Assembly: GCA_903894955.1 (NCBI GenBank)
Contig: CAITSA010000020.1
Coordinates: 1-32,843, forward strand
DNA length: 32,843 bases
DNA from: an uncultured bacterium
GTDB taxonomy: Bacteria > Patescibacteriota > Minisyncoccia > Phycocordibacterales > UBA9973
Reading direction: 5' to 3'
The notes under the pieces are model-generated. The model was not told the DNA's origin, searched no databases, and saw only the letters and a list, made by a program, of their open reading frames with translations. The position numbers and the translations under genes are program-made. Positions 17,445 through 25,822 of this stretch are shown in pieces; the stretch's first letter is position 1, and each line of letters opens with the position of its first letter.

Positions 17445-18893
17445 TTATTTTAGATAAGTTACTATCTCTTCTCCAACACTTAATCCAGAGATAATTTCTA
17501 CCAGACCACCATCGGCCTCTAACCCAGTTTGCACTTCCACTTCATTATAAGTTTTCTTTTTTGGATCATTAATCACTCGCACAAAGTGTTGACCGTTTTT
17601 GTTGAGAATAGAACTTGATGGAACGACTAGAACATTTTTTTTCTCGGCTACTTTGATGGTCATATTGGCAGTCATCCCAGGTTTCACTTCCGGAATTTTT
17701 TCCAGACTGCCGGTCACTTTATAATTAACTACGCCAGATACAACCGTCGAAGCAGGATTGACGGTCAGGACTTTGGTCGTAAAGTGTTTATCTGGACCAA
17801 GTGCGTCAAAAGTATTGTCAATTGATTGCCCTATTGCAACTGTTGCAATATCGGCTTCACTTACTAAAGCTTCAGTATGCAGTTCTCCGACATTTAGTAA
17901 TTTCATTACTTCTTTTGAAGCTTGAGCAAATTCTCCAACTTTTATATCTACTTGAGTAATGGTTCCATTAGAAGGAGCAACAATCTTTGCGTTTTCTATT
18001 TTTACCATTATGCTTTCTATGTTCGCTTCCGCTTGAGCTATTTGAGCATCAGCGATAGATGAAGAATCATTGGTGCTTGTCAAATTCGCTTCTGCGTCAG
18101 CAATTGTTTTAGTACGTGTTTCAAGCACAGACTGATAAGCATTATAATTCGTTAAATAATTGGCTGCTTTTTTATTTGGGATTTCTATAACCCAATCTGC
18201 TGTATCTATTTGAGTAGAAGCAGACTTTATATATAAACCTGAATCACCGATAGGCTGAGAGGTAATACTATTCATCATTCCAGAACCATTAGTTAGACCG
18301 GAGGCGGTAAAACTTATACCGCCATAGCTGTAATAAAAATGAAGATTGATTATCCCTTCTTTGCCTAAAGTATAATTACCACTGATGATTGGAGCTTGGT
18401 AGTTTTGAGTATTGTCACTTGGAACTGCTTCGAGGGTAGAGTTAAGAAAATTAGTGTATGCATTTTTTACTAAAAGATCTTGCTGAGCAGTCACATTCAC
18501 CACATTATTTTTTGAGGAAGATGCTTGCTGTTTAGCAATGGTGAGACTTGCTTGTGCGCTATGTAGTTGGGCTAAAAGATCTCTAGTGTCGAGCTCGATT
18601 AGAGTTTGACCAGCAAAAACTACGTCCCCTTCTTTTACAAAAACGTTTTTGACCACCCCACTTGACTGCAAGCTCAAACTCAAATCAGTAGCACTAACAA
18701 CTTGCCCAGTAGCCAGAACTGTTTTTTCGACATCTTGTTGTTGAACAATACCAGTCTGAATACCACTAGTGTCTGTTTTGGGTCTAAAAATAAGCCAACC
18801 AACCAATAACAACAAAAGAATAACCACCGTCCAAATGATTTTCTTTTTAGTAAAAAATGTCTTTATTCTCATTAAAAACGTGATAAATTGCAT
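17445..18893 (-). CDS. Periplasmic adaptor / membrane fusion protein (MacA/HlyD family)
   Basis: N-terminal TM, VVKNVFVKEGDVVFAGQTLIELDTRDL, IVAPSNGTITQVDIKVGEFA; upstream of MacB-like genes. Confidence 0.88.
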   Translation of the reverse strand: MQFITFLMRIKTFFTKKKIIWTVVILLLLLVGWLIFRPKTDTSGIQTGIVQQQDVEKTVLATGQVVSATDLSLSLQSSGVVKNVFVKEGDVVFAGQTLIELDTRDLLAQLHSAQASLTIAKQQASSSKNNVVNVTAQQDLLVKNAYTNFLNSTLEAVPSDNTQNYQAPIISGNYTLGKEGIINLHFYYSYGGISFTASGLTNGSGMMNSITSQPIGDSGLYIKSASTQIDTADWVIEIPNKKAANYLTNYNAYQSVLETRTKTIADAEANLTSTNDSSSIADAQIAQAEANIESIMVKIENAKIVAPSNGTITQVDIKVGEFAQASKEVMKLLNVGELHTEALVSEADIATVAIGQSIDNTFDALGPDKHFTTKVLTVNPASTVVSGVVNYKVTGSLEKIPEVKPGMTANMTIKVAEKKNVLVVPSSSILNKNGQHFVRVINDPKKKTYNEVEVQTGLEADGGLVEIISGLSVGEEIVTYLK

Positions 18894-18917
18894 GTCAGCA
18901 ATTATACCACAAAATTT

Positions 18918-18961
18918 AAAATTAATCTATTAAAGCGTTATATTAATTTTTGCTTTGGCTC
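18918..18961. repeat. Left copy of 44-bp direct repeat (duplicated 3' end of SurA-like gene)
   Basis: AAAATTAATCTATT[A]AAGCGTTATATTAATTTTTGCTTTGGCTC; one mismatch to 22933-22976. Confidence 0.9.
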
Positions 18962-18990
18962 TTTTTCGCAAGGATAATCCTTGCGAAAAA
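18962..18990 (-). terminator. Terminator-like perfect inverted repeat at cassette end
   Basis: TTTTTCGCAAGGAT-A-ATCCTTGCGAAAAA, just downstream of the SGNH gene (minus strand). Confidence 0.75.
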
Positions 18991-19003
18991 TTTGTCATTC
19001 CCC

Positions 19004-20197
19004 TTAATTAGTTTTTACACTCGCATACCCACTTCCAGTTTTCGTGGTGGCATAACCACTACCCTGTTTTGCCGAGGCCCACATAGCCACACCATTCCAA
19101 TCGAGTTTTGGTACAGTAACGTGAAGTTCCGTTGCAGAAACATTGGATATACCGATTTGAATAAACTCAACCGTCCCTGGAGTAATAGGTGAAAATGGGC
19201 CTGTATATGTAGTCCAATCTCCGGCTGAACCCCTTGTAAAATCACTGGCACTTCTTCGGTATTGATATACAGGAGTCCCTTGTGTTACAGTTCCCGAAAT
19301 TATAATTTTGTTGTGAGTAGGCATGATGGCGATAACATCGCTGACAACGCTTCCTCCGTTAGGGATAATCAAAGTCCCTCCATTGAGGTAGCCAGTAACA
19401 GTGTCAGTTGTACCACCACTGATAGATGCACCATAGTAAGGGACCCACCACGACAAAGATTCATGCCCAAACGTGGGGTAAGACGCACTCCCCCAGTCAC
19501 GATTTTTTGAAGGTATGGCTGGGAACGCCCACAGATAGCCCATGACTTGATGTCCCGCCCAATTAGGATGTGTTGCATCATATTGATAAGTTGCATTTAA
19601 AGCACCATCAGTAGTCGGGTCATTCATATCTTGATAGGACGGAGCCATTTTTACTTGGTGTTGCACTGCCCAGTTTTCTAACCACGCATTATAGATTTTC
19701 ACATTTTGAATAAATCCTTCCGCACTATTATTAGGTAATATCTGGTCGGTAATAAAGGTCGTAACTCCTGCCGATGTTGCAATCGCCAACATAGTTGTTC
19801 GGGCATCCAAATATGCTTGGATGGAAACTCCTGTATTTATATCGTTGATTCCATCATGCTCTAAAAATTTAGTGGGTGTATATGTACCGAAAAAATTATC
19901 GGCTACTTCCGTTACAACATTCATCGGAGCAGACCAACCAATACAGCAAGCATTATAAAAAGTATCACCATTGTTTAAAGTATTTACCATCACTTTGGCG
20001 GCCTGATGGTCTTGATTACCGGAGGTGCAACCGAATAAAGCATTAATGCATCCTGTCGGGAGGCTACAGCAGGAATCACCCGTGGCCCCCGCACAAATGC
20101 TATCTCCCATTATAAGCCAATCGTAATGAGTGGCAAAAGAGGATGAAGGAATTGCCATGAAAATCAAAAAACATAATACAGAAATAAGTTTTTTCAT
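19004..20197 (-). CDS. Secreted SGNH/GDSL-like hydrolase
   Basis: Signal peptide MKKLISVLCFLIFMAIPSSSFA; block I IMGDSICAG; C-terminal catalytic DxxH-type YDATHPNWAGHQ; start placed at 20197. Confidence 0.75.
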   Translation of the reverse strand: MKKLISVLCFLIFMAIPSSSFATHYDWLIMGDSICAGATGDSCCSLPTGCINALFGCTSGNQDHQAAKVMVNTLNNGDTFYNACCIGWSAPMNVVTEVADNFFGTYTPTKFLEHDGINDINTGVSIQAYLDARTTMLAIATSAGVTTFITDQILPNNSAEGFIQNVKIYNAWLENWAVQHQVKMAPSYQDMNDPTTDGALNATYQYDATHPNWAGHQVMGYLWAFPAIPSKNRDWGSASYPTFGHESLSWWVPYYGASISGGTTDTVTGYLNGGTLIIPNGGSVVSDVIAIMPTHNKIIISGTVTQGTPVYQYRRSASDFTRGSAGDWTTYTGPFSPITPGTVEFIQIGISNVSATELHVTVPKLDWNGVAMWASAKQGSGYATTKTGSGYASVKTN

Positions 20198-20207
20198 AAA
20201 TTTTTCC

Positions 20208-22739
20208 TTAATGAATTGGCATAACACCACTAAATATGATTTGGTCACTATTCGCTGTTGTGAAAACTCCAGAAGTATTAACTATAATTATATTGTTTCC
20301 AAATGTATTTGTTTGATGGATTTTTAAAATACCAGCATTGTTCTCTCCAGAAAGATAAGCCGAATCATGAGGAACATTAAAAGGTGATGTGGCATTCAAG
20401 TATCCACCAGTCCCTTGTCCGCAAGAAGAATTTACATTCACGATTAATTGATCCTGAATACGCATATTATTGTAAGTTATTTGATAAGAACCATAGATTA
20501 GGGTCCAAGTAGCAGAACCGGCAGGAGAACCGTTACATGTAATAGCGGGCGTATATAAAAGCGTTCTTGTTGAGTAAATAGGATAGTTGAGAGTTACGGT
20601 TCCGGGTGAAGCCGCCCAATAGAAAGTAGCTGTTCCCCCAAGTGTGGCATTTGTTCTGCCTATAACTTGTACGGGGTCAGTTGATGTAGTTGAACCACCT
20701 GAAGCAAAATATGCTTCATTTGTGTTTGTCGCTGAGAAATCGGCAATCGTCAGACCGTACGGAACCCTTGCCATACCTAAATAAACAACACCAGAATGAA
20801 CCGTTAGATAAAGAAAATAATCTATATTCTGCGCAGCGAGTAATACTCCCCCGGAACCGAACCAATTCGTTCCTGCGTTTAAAGTCAATGTTAATGGAGC
20901 GGTAAGAGTATAAGGCACTCCATTAATATTTGTGTACACTGGATTGGTTGTTGAAATAGCGTTCCCATTACCCGCAAGAAGTGTAACGGTTAAGTTATTA
21001 GATGCTACGGCAGGAGATATTCTGTATCCAGTTGTAGGTTGATTTACACCAATTTGAGGATAAACATCACCGTCAGGATAATGAATTGTGCGAGTAGTCG
21101 CATGTGTTACAGCGGAAACATCATCTTGAATCTGCTTTGTTGAGTCTGTTAAGTTATATGCTCTAGGATGATCGTCAGCTTGAGATATACCAACACAAGC
21201 AGTTGGTTCACCATTAGCATCCGTACAAACAACACTTGAAGCAGCTACCGAAACCCCCTTTGCATCGGTGGAAGTCGTCCAGACAGGCCATTGATGAACT
21301 GTCGGAGTTCCTGAAGATGTGACCGTGCCAGAACCTGCATGATCATAAGCAGCCTTAACAGCCGTAGCCGAAGCCGCAGTAGTCGAAGAAGTCGTAGAAG
21401 TAGAGTCTGAGATCCCTGTTATATTAAGAGAGTCTCCCCACGCTGAACCAGTTGAAACCGCTAGACCCGCACCCGGATAAGTCATTGAGCCAGTACCACT
21501 TGAATTACAATCTATGGTATTAGTGGCAGAGTTTTTAGTGCAGTAGTTTCCATTAACCAACGTACCGGCCACTAAAGGATTTGTTAATACTGCTTGATAG
21601 TCTGTTCCAGCTGAGGCTGTACTCATTGTAGCCACTCCTCCTGAGACAGATTGCTTTAAAATTCCACTTCCTAAGGCACCAAGATTGATAGCATTGGTGG
21701 GAGCATTTGTTGTCTGATTGACCAAGTAATATCCGCTAGCATTGGCTCCTGTGCTGGAAGGATTGTCACAAGTACCATCACTTTTTAAATATCCACTGCA
21801 AGTTGTCCATAATCCGGTAATATTAGAATAAGTAGCCGGTGTAGTCCAGGCTGAACCGTTTGAGACTGCTAGACCAGAAGAAGGATAGACCATTGAACCA
21901 ACACCACTAGCACCATAAGAGAAGTTTCCTGCGCCGTCATTGGTTAATACCCCTGAACTATTAGGTAATGCGGAGATAGCATCTAGTTTAGCGCTGTATA
22001 CCTGAATATCTGTTCCGATGGATTTAGTGGAAACAACTCCATTGGTCAGAAAAGGAATTCCATTTAGAGTATTTGACCGTTGACCTGTCTTGCCACCCGT
22101 CCCAGAAAACAAAACAAGTTCACCATCTGAACTGGCGCTAGGGCCAGTGAAGTCACCGGTTGAAGAACCAGCACCAACTTCTAAAATTGACGTGCCTGTA
22201 GGCTTATAGAGTTTGCCATCAATTGAACTTTGACAGAGTTTTCCGAAAGTGAAGTATTTTGACTGATTACAGTTGGAATCAATTAAAACACCCGTGCTAC
22301 TCGAGGTACTTGATGACCCATTTGCTCCAGCTGGACCTGTAGGTCCTTGGGGACCGCGTAATTTGTTCTGAATATCAGGAAGATCAATTAATCTTTCTAA
22401 AGCAGTAAGGATAGTAGTGTCAGAAGTCCCTGTTGTCTGTGGTGTCTCCACCGTGGTAGTGGTAGAAGGAGCAGCATTAGAAATATCTATTGTCTGTGGT
22501 GTCTCCACTGTGGTATTGGTATTTAAAGAAGAAATCTTTTTCTTTAAGGCAGCAATCACTTTAGGACCAACGATACCATCAGCGGTCAATCCATTGGCTT
22601 TCTGGAAATTGATGACTGCTTGTTTGGTTAATGACCCAAAATTACCAGTGGCTATTACGCCTAGAGATGTTTGTAAACAGGTCACTTGAGTACCTTTGGA
22701 ACCTAGTTTTAGGGTAGGGGTAATGGAGCAATCAGCCAA
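20208..22739 (-). CDS. Large secreted protein: PG_binding_1-like domain, collagen-like GPQGPTGPAG, fibre-like repeats; true start probably upstream at about 22881/22885 with SSR-controlled frame
   Basis: LKLGSKGTQVTCLQTSLGVIATGNFGSLTKQAVINFQKANGLTADGIVGPKVIAAL; GPQGPTGPAGANG; upstream in-frame codons encode KFLRLSKVFTLFLFVFLFTNGALA signal peptide. Confidence 0.8.
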   Translation of the reverse strand: MADCSITPTLKLGSKGTQVTCLQTSLGVIATGNFGSLTKQAVINFQKANGLTADGIVGPKVIAALKKKISSLNTNTTVETPQTIDISNAAPSTTTTVETPQTTGTSDTTILTALERLIDLPDIQNKLRGPQGPTGPAGANGSSSTSSSTGVLIDSNCNQSKYFTFGKLCQSSIDGKLYKPTGTSILEVGAGSSTGDFTGPSASSDGELVLFSGTGGKTGQRSNTLNGIPFLTNGVVSTKSIGTDIQVYSAKLDAISALPNSSGVLTNDGAGNFSYGASGVGSMVYPSSGLAVSNGSAWTTPATYSNITGLWTTCSGYLKSDGTCDNPSSTGANASGYYLVNQTTNAPTNAINLGALGSGILKQSVSGGVATMSTASAGTDYQAVLTNPLVAGTLVNGNYCTKNSATNTIDCNSSGTGSMTYPGAGLAVSTGSAWGDSLNITGISDSTSTTSSTTAASATAVKAAYDHAGSGTVTSSGTPTVHQWPVWTTSTDAKGVSVAASSVVCTDANGEPTACVGISQADDHPRAYNLTDSTKQIQDDVSAVTHATTRTIHYPDGDVYPQIGVNQPTTGYRISPAVASNNLTVTLLAGNGNAISTTNPVYTNINGVPYTLTAPLTLTLNAGTNWFGSGGVLLAAQNIDYFLYLTVHSGVVYLGMARVPYGLTIADFSATNTNEAYFASGGSTTSTDPVQVIGRTNATLGGTATFYWAASPGTVTLNYPIYSTRTLLYTPAITCNGSPAGSATWTLIYGSYQITYNNMRIQDQLIVNVNSSCGQGTGGYLNATSPFNVPHDSAYLSGENNAGILKIHQTNTFGNNIIIVNTSGVFTTANSDQIIFSGVMPIH

Positions 22740-22824
22740 AGCTCCATTGGTAAAGAGGAAGACAAAAAGAAATAGAGTAAAAACTTTTGACAGTCTTAGA
22801 AACTTATTTTGGGAAGGAGCTTTT

Positions 22825-22862
<38 letters not shown>

Positions 22863-22915
22863 TTGTGGTCATAAATTTCATTCATAGATTATTTTTAATT
22901 ATTTTAATACACTTA

Positions 22916-22921
22916 ATTATA
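22916..22921 (-). promoter_or_regulatory. -10 box for the SSR-controlled gene
   Basis: TATAAT on the minus strand, about 30 nt upstream of the ATG cluster (22885/22881). Confidence 0.5.
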
Positions 22922-22932
22922 TCAAGAAATAA

Positions 22933-22976
22933 AAAATTAATCTATTGAAGCGTTATATTAATTTTTGCTTTGGCTC
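22933..22976. repeat. Right copy of 44-bp direct repeat, overlapping the 3' end of the SurA-like CDS
   Basis: 43/44 identity to 18918-18961, 4,015 bp apart. Confidence 0.9.
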
Positions 22977-23682
22977 GAAGAGAAGCAATAAAGTTTACCA
23001 CTAAAACTTGTTGCTTGTTGGAAATAAGATTTTGTTTAATTTGATCACTTAGATTTTTTAAAGCTGGTATGACTGCTTTGGCATCTTTAGCTTTCTGTTC
23101 TTTGCTGTAATCTGCATAAAACTGCGCAATTTCGGCATCACTGACGGTTATTGATTTTGTATCAATGTTTTGCAATAAGTATGTTTGAGCTGCGAGTTGC
23201 TTTGATATATTTTCTCGTAATTGTGCTTCTGTTAAATTATTATTCACAAGATCAGTTTTAAGCGCCTCTGTCCCACCTACTTGAGTTAAGATGGTTTGAA
23301 ATTGTTTTTCTACTTCCTCTGCTGTTGCCTTTATCCCCGAAGCCGCTACTCCCTGAGAAATTAATTTGTCAGCTATAAGATTATCTAAAACCTGCGTTTT
23401 AATTTGAGAAAGTTTAGTGGCATCTGTAACATCAACGCCTTGTGTCTTGTATGAAGCGATGCTACTTGCAAGCTGATCATCATAAGCTTTTTGAGTAATG
23501 ATATCCCCGTTCACTGTTGCCGCACTGGCAACATTGTTATTGACAGGACTTTGTATTTTATTTTTTCCAAAAGTAAAATAACCCACTAAAGCCAAAATGA
23601 CCAACACTAATACTACTATCGGAATAACCTTATTTTTAACATCTAAACTCTTTCCCTCTTTTTTTTCTATATTTTCTTCCAT
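22942..23682 (-). CDS. SurA N-terminal domain / peptidyl-prolyl isomerase-like membrane-anchored protein
   Basis: N-terminal TM then ATVNGDIITQKAYDDQLAS...LDNLIADKLISQGVAASGIKATAEEVEKQ, SurA_N-like. Confidence 0.75.
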   Translation of the reverse strand: MEENIEKKEGKSLDVKNKVIPIVVLVLVILALVGYFTFGKNKIQSPVNNNVASAATVNGDIITQKAYDDQLASSIASYKTQGVDVTDATKLSQIKTQVLDNLIADKLISQGVAASGIKATAEEVEKQFQTILTQVGGTEALKTDLVNNNLTEAQLRENISKQLAAQTYLLQNIDTKSITVSDAEIAQFYADYSKEQKAKDAKAVIPALKNLSDQIKQNLISNKQQVLVVNFIASLRAKAKINITLQ

Positions 23683-23789
23683 ATATTTTTTATTAATTTT
23701 ATAATTTTTTGACTTAGATTAGTGTACCATACATAAAAACACAAAGAAAGTTATTTGCCTTTTTGACTCTAATATGCAATAATCCTTTC

Positions 23790-24032
23790 ATGAATCTGGT
23801 AGCAAAAATTCTGCCCTATGCGCAGATTATCCTTTCAATAATACTAGTGTCAGCAATCCTATTACAGCAATCGGCTGCTGGTTTAGGAGGCGCCTTAGGT
23901 GGAGGAGACACCGAATCCTTTCATCATACTCGCCGAGGTTTTGAAAAGTTTCTTTTTTATTTATCCATTGTTTGTGGAATTCTTTTTGCTTTATTTGCTC
24001 TACTTAGTATAATACTAAAAACAAATAGCTAA
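23790..24032 (+). CDS. secG: Preprotein translocase subunit SecG
   Basis: Two TMs, LLQQSAAGLGGALGGGDTESFHHTRRGFEKFLF; start placed at 23790. Confidence 0.85.
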   Translation: MNLVAKILPYAQIILSIILVSAILLQQSAAGLGGALGGGDTESFHHTRRGFEKFLFYLSIVCGILFALFALLSIILKTNS

Positions 24033-24047
24033 TTTGCACTTTGTTTC

Positions 24048-25811
24048 ATGTTGTATATGGAAAATTTATATAGTCGTATTCGCAATTTTAAATTGCCTAA
24101 AAAAAAAGAAATCAATTCAATTTTTAATACTTTCTCAAAAAAAGAACGGACTGTTTTTATTCTGCTATTATTAACTCTCTTAATAAGTACAGTATTAATA
24201 CTAGAGAATATAAATAAATCTCTTATGATCAGTGTGCCCCTCCATGGGGGTTTTATCTCCGAAGGTATTATTGGTACTCCCCGTTTTGTAAATCCAATCC
24301 TAGCAAATTCTCCTGCTGACCTTGATCTTGTCTCGCTTATTTATTCAGGTTTAATGAGAAAAAATTCTAATGGTACTGTTTTTCCAGACTTAGCAGAAAA
24401 ATACGAAATATCTAAGGATGGTTTAACTTATACATTTACTTTAAAAGACAATACATATTTTCAAGATGGAAAACCTATTACTGCGGACGATGTCATCTTT
24501 ACGATAAATGAAATAAAAGATCCAATTATAAAAAGTCCGCGAAAAGTAGATTGGGATGGAGTAAATGTAACAAAAATAGACGACAAAACAATAGAATTTT
24601 CTTTAAAAAAACCTTATCCATCATTTTTAGAAAATTTGACACTTGGAATAATGCCTGAATATTTATGGGATAATTCTTCCATAGAACTAAACAACGCCAA
24701 CACTTCCCCTGTTGGTTCTGGACCTTATTTAATAAAAAATACCACCAAAGAATCATCGGGACTTATAAATTCTTATGAACTAGAATCATTTAAAAAATTT
24801 AGCTTAGGTGAACCATATATTAATAAAGTAAATTTACATTTTTATTTAAACGAAAATGATTTAGTGCGCGCACTGGAAGATGGAGTGGTTAATCAAATAA
24901 GTTCTATCACTCCTCTGAATGCAGATATTTTAAAAGAAAGAAATTACCAAATGGAATCTTATATTTTGCCAAGAGTCTTTGGACTTTTCTTTAATCAAAA
25001 TAAAAATCAACTTTTTACTGACAAAGTAATCACTAAAGCCATTGACCAAGCAATAGATAAAAATAAAATAGTGCAAGAAGTCCTCTTTGGTTATGGGGTC
25101 ACTATTGATGGGCCTATCCCACCCAATATGATTGCCTACCAAAAATTATCTGGAACAGCTAATCCTTCCCGCGAGCTTGTATTACAAAATACACAAAATA
25201 ACTTGGCAAAAGATGGCTGGACTAAAGGTCCAGATGGATTCTTACAAAAGACTACTACCAATAAAAAGAAAAAGAAAACCACTCTAAGCCTAGAATTCTC
25301 TATCTCCACTGGCAACGCTGACGAACTCACTAAAACAGCCGAAATAATTAAGCAAAATTTATCTGACATTGGAATAAAGGTTAATATAAAAACTTTTGAA
25401 ATTGGTAATTTGAATCAAAGTGTAATTCGTCCACGTGATTATGATTCTCTCTTGTTCGGGCAAATCGTCAATCGTGAATCTGATCTATTCGCTTTTTGGC
25501 ATTCTTCTCAGAGAAAAGATCCTGGACTCAATGTCGCTATGTATACTAATGCAAAAGTAGATAAAATTTTAGAAGATGCATCTACCACAATTGATGAACA
25601 AGCTAGAATTAAAAAATATATCCAATTTGAAGACGAAATAAAAAAAGACATGCCAGCAGTTTTTCTCTATAGTCCTGACTTTATTTATGTGGTATCAAAA
25701 AATTTAAAAGGTCTTTCTGTTGATCACATCACCTCCCCTGCCGATCGTTTTTCAAATATATATTCATGGTACACTGAAACACAAAACGTTTGGAAAATAT
25801 TTAATAAATAA
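24048..25811 (+). CDS. Peptide ABC transporter substrate-binding protein (SBP family 5)
   Basis: FVNPILANSPADLDLVSLIYSGLM...YTFTLKDNTYFQDGKPITADDVIFT...YPSFLENL...SDIGIKVNIK. Confidence 0.9.
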   Translation: MLYMENLYSRIRNFKLPKKKEINSIFNTFSKKERTVFILLLLTLLISTVLILENINKSLMISVPLHGGFISEGIIGTPRFVNPILANSPADLDLVSLIYSGLMRKNSNGTVFPDLAEKYEISKDGLTYTFTLKDNTYFQDGKPITADDVIFTINEIKDPIIKSPRKVDWDGVNVTKIDDKTIEFSLKKPYPSFLENLTLGIMPEYLWDNSSIELNNANTSPVGSGPYLIKNTTKESSGLINSYELESFKKFSLGEPYINKVNLHFYLNENDLVRALEDGVVNQISSITPLNADILKERNYQMESYILPRVFGLFFNQNKNQLFTDKVITKAIDQAIDKNKIVQEVLFGYGVTIDGPIPPNMIAYQKLSGTANPSRELVLQNTQNNLAKDGWTKGPDGFLQKTTTNKKKKKTTLSLEFSISTGNADELTKTAEIIKQNLSDIGIKVNIKTFEIGNLNQSVIRPRDYDSLLFGQIVNRESDLFAFWHSSQRKDPGLNVAMYTNAKVDKILEDASTTIDEQARIKKYIQFEDEIKKDMPAVFLYSPDFIYVVSKNLKGLSVDHITSPADRFSNIYSWYTETQNVWKIFNK

Positions 25812-25822
25812 TTATCATTATA

